Made by a program: the position numbers and the translations under genes. Below the pieces are notes generated by a model that had not been told where the DNA came from, made no database searches, and saw nothing but the letters and a program-made list of their open reading frames with translations. From Nemertoderma westbladi (Eukaryota; Xenacoelomorpha; Nemertodermatida; Nemertodermatidae), in the NCBI GenBank assembly GCA_032718475.1, contig JAUCBJ010007573.1, forward strand, positions 1 through 49,155: a stretch of 49,155 nt of DNA, written 5' to 3'. Positions 33,106 to 44,319 of this stretch are shown here, piece after piece (position 1 is the stretch's first letter; every line of letters begins with the position of its first letter).

Positions 33106-33650
33106 ACACCTTTTCAACATATGTTGAAATTGAAATGTATTTGTTTAAATACAAATGGTATATTCTGAAATCGAAATAGATTTATTGAAATCAAATTGTA
33201 ACATTTTGAAATCAAAATAAAAAAACTGAAACCCAAATAGACCTTTCTGAAATCAATATGATGTTTTATGAAATACAATGTGTCATTTCGATTTTATAAA
33301 TTACATTTCGAATTCAGAATGCGTCATTTGGATTTTAAAATTATCATTTCGATTTCAGAATGCGCCGTTTGGATTTCAAAAATTACATTACAATTTCAGA
33401 TAAGGAAAGAATAATTTTGAAATATATCAAATGGATTTTAGAAAATTAAATTTCGATTTCGGTAAATTCAATGTAGATTTCAGAAATGACGAATTCGATT
33501 TTATGAAAGTCTATAAAACCTTCCGTTTGATTTTCAGAATATTTTAATTGATTTTAAATTTTACATTTGAATTTCAGATTTTTCATTTGGAGTTCAGATA
33601 TTCCATTCGAATTTCCGATTTTCCATTTGAATTTCAAAATGAATAAGGCA
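33106..33650. repeat. degenerate ~19-bp TTTCAGA/TCTGAAA repeat field
   Basis: From 33115 to 33275 the repeat runs as TCTGAAATCNAAATNG. From 33280 on it runs as the reverse complement, CATTTNGATTTCAGA, giving a large loose palindrome. Further fields of the same repeat lie at 34475-34660, 35695-36054 and 42840-43110. The word ACACCTTTTCAAC at about 33107 reappears inverted at about 43105-43120, suggesting all fields belong to one old element later split by insertions. Confidence 0.7.
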
Positions 33651-33761
33651 ATGTAGCAGGCCTACCAACATCTGTACAATAATGGCAACAACCAACAAAT
33701 AATATGTAACTCTATAGAAATTCAAAATTATATTCAAGGCTATACTTTATAAATGGACTAA

Positions 33762-34337
33762 TTGATTAACTTAATTACTGGGCCTCTTGGCTGCGGTGGT
33801 CGGGCCTTCTACTGTAGTGTGGAGCGGGAGGTAACCCTCTCACCGTGTCTGGACCGCGAGGGCCGGGTGGTAGGGGGAGTGCGAGCAGACCTGGTCGCTC
33901 GGGGAGTCTGGGCCAATCAACGGGTGGCGTCGTTTGATATATCGCTAATAAACGCTGACGCCACCTCGTATGCCCAGGCAAACCGTTCGACTGAGTCACT
34001 GCTTGAGGAGCGGTGCAGGCTCAAGAAGCGCCACTACCGCACCGTCTGCGAGGACCGGAGGATGGCCTTCAAACCGTTGGTTGGCACCACTGACGGTGTC
34101 TGGTGCGCTGAGGCCCAGATTTTAATCCGCCACCTCGCCGAGACCCTCGTATCTCGGCGAGATGGCATGCGCGAAAGGGGCCTCGCATGTGTCCTGGGGG
34201 GTGTTCGCCGGCGGTTGCAGTTTGCGCTCCTCCGGTCCAGCTCCCTCTGCCTCCGTGGCGGACGGCGGTCTTGGCGAGGGTTAGGGTTCGGGGATGGGGC
34301 GGGGATCCGTGGGATGGGTTTGGCGGGGAATTATTGA
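33762..34337 (+). pseudogene. GC-rich mobile-element fragment with nuclease-like segment
   Basis: A 191-codon frame, much richer in GC than its surroundings, inserted in the TTTCAGA field. GGVRADLVARG ... ASFDISLINADATSYA, then KKRHYRTVCEDRRMAFKPLV and FALLRSSSLCLRGGRRS, resemble the terminal segment of many invertebrate mobile-element polyproteins (RADI ... FDVRV ... FTPLVFS ... CLRGSR), thought to be a PD-(D/E)XK-like nuclease. RT or other domains are absent, so this is a fragment. Family membership is from memory of the pattern. Confidence 0.45.
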
Positions 34338-34660
34338 ATTCGGGGCGTTATACTTGTACATATCCACATATAATTAAATATAATTAATAAAAAATATAAT
34401 TATTGTTGCTGGTATATTATCTATATGGCATATCAAATGGTCTATTGTATCGCTAATAGATTATTACTTTGGCCTTCAGATTTTCCATTTGAATTACAGA
34501 TTTCACTTTGTATTTCAGATTTTCCATTTGTATTTCAGATTTTCCATTTGTATTTCAGATTTTCCATTTGTATTTAAAATTTTCCATTTGAATTTCAGAT
34601 TCCCATTTGTATTTATAATTTTCCATTTGAATTTCAGATTTTCCATTGGAATTTAGGATT

Positions 34661-35694
34661 TTTTATTAAATACAGTAGTAGGTCTATATCTTTGCCTTAG
34701 GCCTATGTATTTTAACTAACTGAGGAAATACTTTCATTTTACAAAGATTACGGAATACTAATTACTGATGCCAGACCTGTATCAGTAATTTGATAGTGAT
34801 AATGTATATAATATTACTGTACGTGAACTGGTAGGCTATAGAAGGTAGAGCCTAATATAATACCCGGTACCTTTGCATTTATCTTGCACTGCCTGACTGC
34901 TGAAAGTTCTGAAACTACATGTTCCCGGTAGGGGTACCTGTATCCATCCATGCTACAGAGTTGGACTGATTCAGGATTGCTGAACCGAGATCAGGAGATA
35001 GCGAGATGTGTATGGCTACGAGTTCGAATTACTCGGTCGTATTGCGGTCTTGTAGGCCTAGGCCTAATACCAGTATATATTCATTCATAGTAGACATTTC
35101 AATTTGGCGATAAACCAGTAAATGAATATATTCATTCATAGTAGACAGGCCGTGCCGTAGACGGGTTTGGCTTTAATAATTGATTATGGGACGTCTATGT
35201 ATGATTTGCTTGAAATTATTTCGCGTAGACACTTAACATAAGTTTATGTCACGTGCTGCGCGAAGTCCGAAATTGAAATCGGATTAAAACGGGTAAATAC
35301 GGACTTTTAAACCTTCCCGCTCAAATTGTCTGTCAATATGTAAGAATGTCAGTTTAGGGCCGTCAATAAATCAGCACTCAGTAGACAGAACCAATATTTA
35401 CAACTGTTGAGTTTTCAAATAATATCCGTCAATAAGGATTACCACCACATAACTTAGTTTTTCTGTAAGGGGTTTTTCTTGGTCGGTGATTTCACTTTCT
35501 ATGTCTATTTTTTTTTATTGACGGCATCTAGGCTGTTTGTCTGTCAGTTAGTCCGCCAGTTGTCCGTCCCAATACTATAAATCACACCACACCACCTATC
35601 TAAAACTTTGCGGTTTGGCCGGTCAGCGCTTATAAAATAGCAAAATCCGACGACCCGACCCTCCGACCCCACCCCATCATATAAAATAGAAGTG
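34661..35694. other. no gene seen
   Basis: Intron 5 sequence. At about 35250 it holds CACGTGCTGCGCGAAG, the motif that ends the element inserted in BEL. TTCATTCATAGTAGACA occurs twice near 35083 and 35133. Confidence 0.5.
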
Positions 35695-36054
35695 GACATT
35701 TGGAAATCGAATTGGAAATTCTGAAATCAAATTGGAAATTCTGAAATCAAATTGGAAATTCTGAAATAGAAGTGGAAATTTGGAAATACAGTAGAAATGG
35801 AAATTTTGAAATCGAGTTGGAAATTTTGAAATAGAAATGAAAATTTTGAAATCGAGTTGGAAATTCTGAAACAGAAATGGAAATTCGGAAACTCAATTAG
35901 ACTGTTTCTGAAACTCAAGTACTCAAATATAATATTTTCTGAAATTAAATTATAATTTTCTAAAGTGCAAATGAAATTTTCTGATATTATAAATATATCT
36001 TCCTGAATACATTTAGGAATTTCTGGATTGCAATTGGAATTTTTGAAATCCAAT

Positions 36055-36242
36055 GGGGTAGACGACTCGGAAAATTTTTTTCGAGTTTTCGTTGGTTTCA
36101 TGTGAAAGAGCATGTGAAAAAACCCCAGAGAGCAATTTTACTTCAAAAAAATTAATATTGGCCGAGTTATAGCGATTTTAAAACGCAAAATTAGCAACAT
36201 CGAAAAATCAGGCCGTTTCGGAAAACTGCACGAGTGACGTCA
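36055..36242 (+). repeat. left TIR, ending in TGACGTCA
   Basis: 188 bp, inverted copy of 42650-42837. Its inner end is TGACGTCA (36235-36242), a perfect CRE/ATF-type site, about 490 bp before the nuclease start codon. Confidence 0.93.
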
Positions 36243-36730
36243 GCCATAACACAGCAACAGTTGTCAAGCGCAGTTGATTGGCTAATATAAAGTATAATAT
36301 TGCAGTATCTAAAATAAAACAAATTTATAAATGTAGCTAAGTATTTATTTGGATGTGTGTGTATTTATGTTGTGTATTTCTTTCTCGTATTTATGTTGTG
36401 TTAAGAATCGATTCTAGGACAGCGGTATGGAGGCGATTATTCTAGAATAATATTTATTTCGCCCATACCTGTACCGTAGAGCTGTAGCTAAAAACAAATA
36501 TAGCTAGCTAAATACTGCCAGGCGTTTCGTTAATCGATTTTTTAATCGTTTTTACAGCGAACAATGCGGGATAGGTAGATTAGCACTAGATGGAAATTAT
36601 TTAGTCTTTTTTTTCTAGTTATTTAACAAGCTGGTAAAAATTCTAGAATTTTAAGGAGCATTTTTTTTCAATAGTAGCTACGCTACAGGGGTACTAGTAA
36701 AAGTTATTATACAGTTACCATCAAGGTGTA

Positions 36731-39188
36731 ATGGAGGCCGGTTTCGAAAAAGCGGACAGTAGAAACCTACCAGCTTTAACCTATGCTGCAATATTGCACT
36801 ATACTTGTAGCAAACCAGAGAAAATAAGCCCGGAGTTCAGGAACGTGAAAACCTTGAGGTTAGTTAAATTATGTTAAATGGTAAGTTAAGCTATATATTA
36901 TCCTCATATCTTTTCATGCACGTACTAATTTACGTACGTTCGGTTAACAAACAGCTCGGGAATTCACTGTAAAGTGTTACTGGTACTAGTGTTGCCTACT
37001 ACTAGTGTTGCCTACTAGTGTAGCTAGTGTTTTTATAAAATACCACAAAATCTTATTTTTTTTAAATAATTAAAATGATGTAATTTGTGTTTAAATAACT
37101 ATATATAAATAACTATAAGTTTAAATGCTATAATAATAATAATAATAATAATTTGTTGGTATACCATTTTGAATGAAAATGACCAATTATAAAACATTCT
37201 GTCCTGTTCCAATTATAGATCTGGCGGAGCATCGTACAGCGACAATGCTATTGGATGGGTGTGTGTAAAGAGAGATGGTCCTCATTGCACAGTTAAGGCC
37301 AAAATAACACCAGAACATCGTGTAAGAAGTCAACCCTACCGCGTCCAAGCTAAAGTTAATGAGAGTACCGGAGAAATAGTAGATCTGAAATGCAACGACT
37401 GTGTGGCCAGTGCTGGTGGTGGTTACAAACATGCGATGGGCTTAACATTTTGGTTATACAGAAAATGTACAGAAATTTCCTGTACTTCCACTCTCTGTTA
37501 CTGGTCGGCGTCTAAAATGTCCAAAATAAAGAACTGTAAACAAGCAATTCCTGTCACTGCAATTATAAAAAAGAAAAGTACAAAGAAACCAAGTACCATT
37601 ACAGACGAACAGGTACAAGCATTCCGCGATAGGATTGTAAATAAAATGAATAAGGACAAATTGCCCATCATGCTCTACAATTATTTTGGGGATATATCGC
37701 CATTGACGTGGTTGCAAATGGATTATCTTGGCTTACAGTATATGAAGGTAATTACAGTTATTTACTTATAATTATATACATCCATAAATAATACTTAACC
37801 TTACGTAACCACGGAATTTTTACACGGGAGGTCACAAAGGCCATTGTATTGCCCAATGGAATTGTTTTTCTAATACATAAAAAAATATATTATTTATTGA
37901 AATTATTTCGATACAAATCAAGGCAGTTAATTAATATATTAATTAATCACAGACATGTCAAAATGGTAGAAGCGAGGAATTTATATCGTACTGTATGGGA
38001 AAAATAACGCCACATCTCATTGAGGAAGCGTTTACGAAAACTGTCAAGCAGTCAGACTGTCCTATGTGGCACCATCTAAGATATGGACGGGTGACTGCGT
38101 CTAAACTTCACGAGGCAGCCCATTGCAAGACATATGATGGAAGTCTAGTGAAACGTATACTTGGTAATAATAATATCTTCAATCATACATTCATACTTAT
38201 TATTGTAATTTATTATTGGTGTTATGGATGGATGAGTGGTTTCATATTACAATAAAAAGTTATACTTATTATTGTAGCATAATAATTATAATTATTATTT
38301 TGGTAATGCACAACATAAGTAGAATTTAAATTTAAACAAATTTGCACATATAACCAGGGTCAGTACATAACCAAGACCCCAAAGACTTAAGACCTGTACA
38401 AAACACATACTGTGTTAGCGTTCGTTTATTGTTTTGCATCCCAAACACGCCTCTGTAACCTGCTCCATTACTAACCTGCTCCTTTAAATGGCACTGGACC
38501 TAACGCTCTTTGGGACCTAACGCGACTTTACCTCTTTGTTTCGTACAGGTCCCATTGCCGTTTAAAGGAGCAGGTTATAGAGGCGTGTTCGGGGAACCAA
38601 AACAATAAACGAAAGATAACACATGTTACAAGATTATGCAGGTTACTTAATTAAGTCATTGTTTTTCACTCACCCCATATAACCACTCAATTAATTGTAT
38701 TAAATTATAACTACAATTTATATTCAATAGGGGCAAAAGGATTGAAAGACACACAGGCCATGAAAAGGGGCAGAGACCTTGAAGACCCTGTGTTTAGAAG
38801 AATATCTAATTTGAAAGGGATTGATATTAAGAAACACGCAGGGTTGAAACTCAGTAAGGAATATCCTTTCCTTGGTGCCTCCCCAGATGCCATTACATCA
38901 ACGCATGTGGTAGAAGTAAAATGTCCAACATCAAAACATGCCATTCAAAAATCTTATCTTACACAATCGAATATTGTAAGCGCTAAATTCATGGCACAAA
39001 TCCAACTTCAAATGCTTCTTTGCAATAAACAACTGGCCTTGTTTTGCGTCGCAGATCCATCTTTTGAAATAAACGGCGAAGTGAAAATAGTTGAAGTATC
39101 ATATGATTCCATATACATGCAAAGTTTACTGGAAAGTAGTCGTAGCTTCTGGAAGGAATATATATTTCCCAAAATTGTGAAAAAATAG
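36731..39188 (+). CDS. YqaJ-type exonuclease of the transposon, four exons
   Basis: Exons 36731-36858, 37219-37747, 37953-38163 and 38731-39188 join in phase to 441 codons. The first exon starts MEAGFEKAD and splices through GAG|GTTAGT. Exon 2 has a CNDCVASAGGGYKHAMGL segment like the SWIM-type finger usually fused to these nucleases, but the expected last Cys is Tyr. Exon 3 carries WHHLRYGRVTASK. The YqaJ core is in exon 4: RGRDLEDPVF (conserved Glu), LGASPDAI and VVEVKCPTS (D ... ExK metal site), then a Gln motif (AQIQLQMLL). In ISL2EU elements this nuclease accompanies the transposase; its exact part in transposition is not known. Intron 3 carries a 213-bp foldback insertion. Confidence 0.88.
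38411..38623. mobile_element. 213-bp foldback MITE inside the nuclease intron
   Basis: Starts TGTGTTAGCG and ends as its near inverse (GATAACACA). The arms are about 80 bp (CGTTTATTGTTTTG ... AACACGCCTCT ... AACCTGCTCC) and inverted around a short centre. No clear target duplication. It lies in intron 3 of the YqaJ gene, hence is nested in the larger transposon. Confidence 0.7.
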
Positions 39189-39223
39189 ATAATTAAAAAA
39201 TGTAAATTATAGTTATAGTTCAA

Positions 39224-41940
39224 CTAAATTCTGATTAATGCTGATTGTATTGAGATGGCAGCTGAAGATATTTTTACTACGCCATCAATTACAGGGATTA
39301 TCTTCAAAGGAATCACTGAATGGGGTTCCAACATCTTGTATTCCCGTATACGTCTTATTAACCTTTCCACATGGACTCTCAAACTGGCTATCTGTTTCGT
39401 CTCCATTACTTCCTTTTTGGACATAATCGTTCCGCTTTCCAACGAGGGAGGGCGAATCAATTTAGCATTCTTTTGATGTAGAAGGTATTCTATACCCTTG
39501 AAACCCCGATCAGCCATGATCATATTTGTGGAATCTCCTGATGCAGGCAATGATTCAAAAAAGCCGGATTCTTTTACTATAGCGATATCGCTTGATCTTC
39601 CGCAGTATCCTTTCGAAATGAAATTAATAAAACCATCTGGGGTTGTTGAAATCAGGTATTTAATGGTATTGCAGTTCTTATACGATGACCATGTGACTGA
39701 CTCACTGACTGTGCATACGCATCCGATGGTTTTTCGATCTCGATTTCAAAGCAATCTATAATAGCTACTACATTTCGAAAGTTGGCTTTGAATGCCAATG
39801 GCAGGTTTCTTTGGATATCTTCCAATGTGGGCCATTTAACAAGGGAATTCATGAATATCGCAATCACTGGGACATGTTTCATAAAAAGTTTGGCGCAATA
39901 CGATTTGTGAATACCCCATAGCGATGCCAAAAATCGAAATGTGGTGCCCAAACGAATATACTGAAATATGAGGAGAATAATATCGAGTTTTGTTAATATA
40001 CATTCTTTTCTCTGTTCGAATTCAATTACTTCTGCCAACTCAACAATCAAATACTTGTACTCATTTGGTATTCCGGTGTGTAATGGTATATTGGAAAGTA
40101 CAATTTGACGCATGTGTTCCACATTATTAGTATCAGCAGTATCAAATTGTTCATTATCACTTTCGCTGTGTTGAGATTGACTGGATGGACAAAATTCTAC
40201 ATCGCATAAATCATCAGCCTCATCTACAGTAGAACCCCCTGATTCAGATTCGTATGTATCATAATGTTGCATCGGTGATGTTGATGAGCTGACCGTGGCT
40301 ACCCCAACCTGAGTATTTACAGATTGGCAAGGAGGCCGATTCCATGACTTCTGGGTTGCTTTATTGCTTGTTGTGGCTAGACATATCTTGGAAATCTTAG
40401 CAACATTTACTTGGTCCATGATATCACAGCTTTGTCCATCTGATGTTGTTATTGAGTTTTCCTAAAGTAAAGAATATAAATTTATTACTTATTTAAATAA
40501 TAATAAATAAAAGTTATTCCTATTTACTTTATTTATTCATTGTGTCTATAATCAAATTAATTTGATATAATTGTGAAATAAAAAGTGCACAGCACGAATT
40601 ATACCACTCCGAAAGGTACACTTCGTATTTAGTATACAAACCAATGTGTCTCCGTGGAGCGAGATCCGCCACCAAACGCCCCGTTTATCATCAGGTGTCC
40701 GCAGACTCGATTCGCCTGACTAACGCTGATACCAACACCGGCTAGACTGACTGTCAGTGGTAGTCATAGGCCTCTAAACAGGCCCTTCTTTCTTTATTTA
40801 TTATTTTTTTTATTATCGGTATCGGTGTAGGAATTATTCATTTTGTTCTATTAATAAAGTGCCTGTAAAAGAGTTATGCTGATATTGTGCAAATTATATA
40901 ATAAACTAGTAACTTAAAAAAAAATATATATACAAACCAATGTGGAATGGGAAATATTAATGAATATCCTCACTAGGGCCTACAATACAAATATAATGTA
41001 AAAAAGGAGTGAAAGTAACAGAAAATGGATTACCATAATTGTTGTAGTATTTGCTTCCAAGTCGACGCACATATCGTCTGCTTGTTTTCTCTTCATTGTT
41101 TTTCTATTACATTCAAACAAAGTTGGTACACAATCTCGTTTAATGTAAAGGCGTGAGGGATTAGGTGCGTTTCTCGTTGACATATACATTGCGTAATTTA
41201 CACAGTCAGATTCCAGCTATAAAATTAACAATAATTTACACTATAGTACATGAAATGAAAAAAGATTTAAAAAAATATATAAAATAAATAAGAAATGTGC
41301 GGTCCCATGGTTTTTTTCATTTGATTTATTTTATTAAATTAATAATTTCTATTAACTTAGGCGGTACCACAATATTGACACCGGTACCGATACTTCTGGG
41401 GCATGGAGACGCATCCCCGGAAATATTTATACTACCTAGTTTTATTACTTTTTTGGAATATTAAATAAAATATTAGCTAACATGTAAAAATTGAACAGTT
41501 TTTAAAAAAAAGTACAAAAACTAGCTAGTACTGTATAAAACTTTGGAAGAGGGATGGTGGGAGAGTGTGTTTTATGCCTAAATCACATCTAGTACCAAGC
41601 GTGCCAACGTTTTTAATTAAAATATAAAACTATTTCTTAAGTGGCTTTTGAAAGACATATTGGAAACACATTTTAATGACAATTGAAATTAAAAGCTCAC
41701 CTTAAAGTGATCCTCGCAGAAGTAGATACGTGTACTTAAGGTTGGGTACTCGGCATCATGTCTCCCAGATTTGGTGAACCACAGCTTTCTTCTTTCTATT
41801 CCACACGGAACACGTACAAATATCTTCTCCTGACATTTGATGGAATTATTGGGGCATTTTGGCACACCGCAATATTTTGTCGCACTTGACGAACCCCGCT
41901 CCATTACGTCAGCGTCTTTTGGCATTTGCGAACTTGTCAA
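39224..41940 (-). pseudogene. THAP-DDE transposase of the transposon, frameshifted
   Basis: Exons 41940-41701, 41216-41034 and 40461-39224 (GT-AG on the minus strand). The first two encode a THAP C2CH zinc finger (YCGVPKCPN ... KLWF ... YFCEDHF, ending CVPTLF). The third has a DDE_4-type (IS5/Harbinger-like) core: VVAIIDCFEIEIEKPS (first Asp), MADRGF (second Asp) and HVERLIRRI (Glu). The frame is lost between PSDAYAQSV and the TWSSYKN segment by a near-perfect 8-bp tandem duplication at about 39690-39705. Spliced length is 1661 nt; less 8 it is 1653, i.e. 551 codons, so this may be the only lesion. Such transposases bind TIRs and catalyse excision and insertion. Confidence 0.88.
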
Positions 41941-42649
41941 TAATTATTCTATATTTGTTATTTATATTTGATGTATTTTAGTGGATATATTATTTTTAGT
42001 ATAAACGCAGCTACTGTCCGTAATAATGTGCAGTAGTAGGCCAATATATTTTGAGTTAGCTATTTAACTGAAATATGGGTTAGCTACAACTGAACTGTTC
42101 TAGAAATATTGATAACTATCAATGCTACTTGGAATTCAATAATTTAACTTGTATACAAATAATTGCAATCGAAAAAGTTCGAATCCACAATCTAATCCAA
42201 AGTAATCTAAGTTTTGAAGCTTAATAAAACATCAATATGCAACTGGATTTCTACCACCTGGCAGTTTTAGCTACAAAATACTGTATGTTTTATTTGTATA
42301 GCTAACAACTGTATAGTTTGGGATAAATAATTATTATTCTAGAATAATTAACTTGTTATGAATCAATTTCCGCCATAAAGATATCAAATAATATATTTTT
42401 TCTAGAACATTATTTTTTTTATAAACAAATAGCTAATAAGTTCTAGAACATATCAAAAAAAGAAATTATCAAAAACTATCTAGTACAAAAAATTTGGTGG
42501 GGGGTGTACGCATACTGGACCAGTACCCAAATAATGTATTCTTAACACAACACAAAAACACACCAAATAAATATTAGCTACATTATTTATTTTAGTTACT
42601 AAGAGATTTATATTGTATAGTAACCAATGAACATTTACTGCTGCACTAG

Positions 42650-42837
42650 TGACGTCACTAGTGCAGTTTTCTGAAACGGCCTGATTTTTCGGTGTTGCTA
42701 ATTTTGCGTTTTAAAATCGCTATGACTCGGCCAATATTAATTTTTTTTAAGTAAAATTGCTCTCTGGGGTTTTTTCACATGCTCTTTCACATGAAACCAA
42801 CGAAAACTCGAAAAAAATTTTCCGAGTCGTCTACCCC
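42650..42837 (-). repeat. right TIR, ending in TGACGTCA
   Basis: Inverse of 36055-36242. Its inner end overlaps a perfect 24-bp palindrome (42642-42665) centred on TGACGTCA. It lies about 700 bp before the transposase start. Confidence 0.93.
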
Positions 42838-42839
42838 AT

Positions 42840-43125
42840 TGGTTCCTTCTGAAATTCAAATCTTAATCTTGAAATTCAAATGGTACATTTTGAAATCGAA
42901 ATGAGTTTACTAAAATCAAATTGAAACATTCTGAAATGAAAATAGCAAAAGTTAAATTCAATTATAACTTTCTGAAATTTAAATGGAATTTATGAACCCC
43001 AATTACAATATTCTGAAATCAAAATGCAATTATTGAAATCCAAATGAAAGAATATATAATTCAAATGTATTTTATGAAATCAATGTGATGTTTTCTGAAA
43101 TACATGTTGAAAAGGTGTAGTGTTT
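42840..43125. repeat. TTTCAGA/TCTGAAA repeat field, right part
   Basis: The same degenerate repeat as at 35695-36054 in the same orientation, separated from it only by the transposon. It ends GTTGAAAAGGTGTAG, the inverse of the word at about 33102-33117. Confidence 0.7.
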
Positions 43126-43387
43126 TAAAAAAATGACTAGAGCTATTTTTAACCGCAGTTTTATTTTTTCAAAAAATCAAAGATGCAGTATCTAATGAAA
43201 CATGACATTCTAGAATATTTTGTCACTTGCAAAAAAAACTGTCACTAAACAATAACTCATCATTGAATTAATGAAAAATAAAAAAAAAATAAAAATTTTC
43301 CTGTTAGTTAAAAATTTTCTAGAACAAGATATAACTTGTTCTAGATCGTAATTAAAAAAAACTATTATGAAATGTTACAAACACTAA

Positions 43388-43900
43388 GGCCCCCCTCACA
43401 CGGAGCAACTTGTTTCTGCAACGTGTTTCTGAAACTTGTTGCTGGACCCCCTCACACACAGAAACTTGTTGCTGCAACTTGTTTCCGAAACTTATTTCTG
43501 TGTGTGAGGACTCCAGCAACAAGTTTCTGCAACTTGTTTCCGCAACTTATTTCTGTGTGTGAGGAGTCCAGCAACAAGTTGCTAGAAGTTATATTCCCAG
43601 CAACTTTTTGAAAAACTTTTATTACATTCCATTTTGATACTAGCTAATATTAGATAATTTGAGTGATGTGATATTATATACAAATGACTGGACATGTTAG
43701 CTATTTATTTGGAAATAATTGTTATTTTCTTCAGCAACAAGTTTCTGTGTGTGAGGGGGTCCAGCAACAAGTTGCAGAAACAAGTTTCGGAAACAAGTTG
43801 CTGAAACAAGTTGCAGCAACTTGTTTCTGTGTGTGAGGGGGTCCAGCAACAAGTTTCAGAAACAAGTTGCAGAAACAAGTTGCTCCGTGTGAGGGGGGCC
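43388..43900. mobile_element. Harbinger/Tourist-like MITE, 513 bp
   Basis: Perfect terminal inverted repeats (GGCCCCCCTCACACGGAGC and inverse) flanked by TAA on both sides (43385-43387, 43901-43903), the 3-bp duplication preferred by PIF/Harbinger elements. Subterminal repeats of GCAACTTGTTTCTG and the CACACAGAAA word run in both orientations, so the whole element can fold back. No coding capacity. Confidence 0.85.
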
Positions 43901-44220
43901 TAAAAGGTAACAGCTAGCTATAACTTGTACATTTTGGCAGGGTTTTTTTTTCTAAATATGTTAGTGAAATATATTAATAAAAATAGTGATTTCTAAATTT
44001 CTTAAACTTGTTTAGAATTATTTCTAAAACTAAAGCTTGAAAATAACAAATTTAAAAGTATAAATTCTACTTTACAGAGACTGAAATAAATACAACCTAG
44101 ATAAATCATAATTTAACATTCAGATATTACTGTAGCCATATTTAATTTTTTTTTTTTTCATTCAACAAAATCGAACCCTTGAATCTCTAAATCTGGCTCA
44201 TCTCCATCAGTTTAATTTGT

Positions 44221-44319
44221 ACCAACTCCTTTTGTACCAACTCCTTTTGTAACAACTCCTTTTGTACCAACTCCTTTTGTACCAACTCCTTTTGTACCAA
44301 CTCCTTTTGTACCAACTCT
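44221..44319. repeat. 15-bp tandem repeat, about 6.5 units
   Basis: ACCAACTCCTTTTGT repeated at 15-bp steps from 44221, with one A/C variant (44251) and a diverged last unit. A 51-bp tandem duplication (TGTATACNATCATCACAG onward) follows at 44373 and 44424. Confidence 0.9.

Larger units (their letters stand above)
36055..42837. mobile_element. ISL2EU-like DNA transposon, 6783 bp
   Basis: 188-bp terminal inverted repeats (36055-36242, 42650-42837) start GGGGTAGACGACTCGG and differ at about five positions; weaker inverted similarity continues inward to about 36415/42535. AT flanks both ends (36053-36054, 42838-42839), a 2-bp target duplication. Removing the element plus one AT rejoins the TTTCAGA repeat it entered. 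It has two genes tail to tail, 35 bp apart: a YqaJ-type nuclease on plus (36731-39188) and a THAP-DDE transposase on minus (41940-39224). A transposase plus YqaJ nuclease with 2-bp duplications is the hallmark of the ISL2EU (IS4EU) superfamily. The nuclease gene is open. The transposase carries a frameshift. Confidence 0.88.

Noticed and set aside
34975-35045. B-box-like GAGTTCGAATTAC suggesting a second tRNA or SINE
   Set aside because: No matching A box at the right distance and no arm pairing.
35727-36113. Minus-strand Phe/Ser-rich open frame
   Set aside because: Translation of the 19-bp repeat field running into the transposon TIR.
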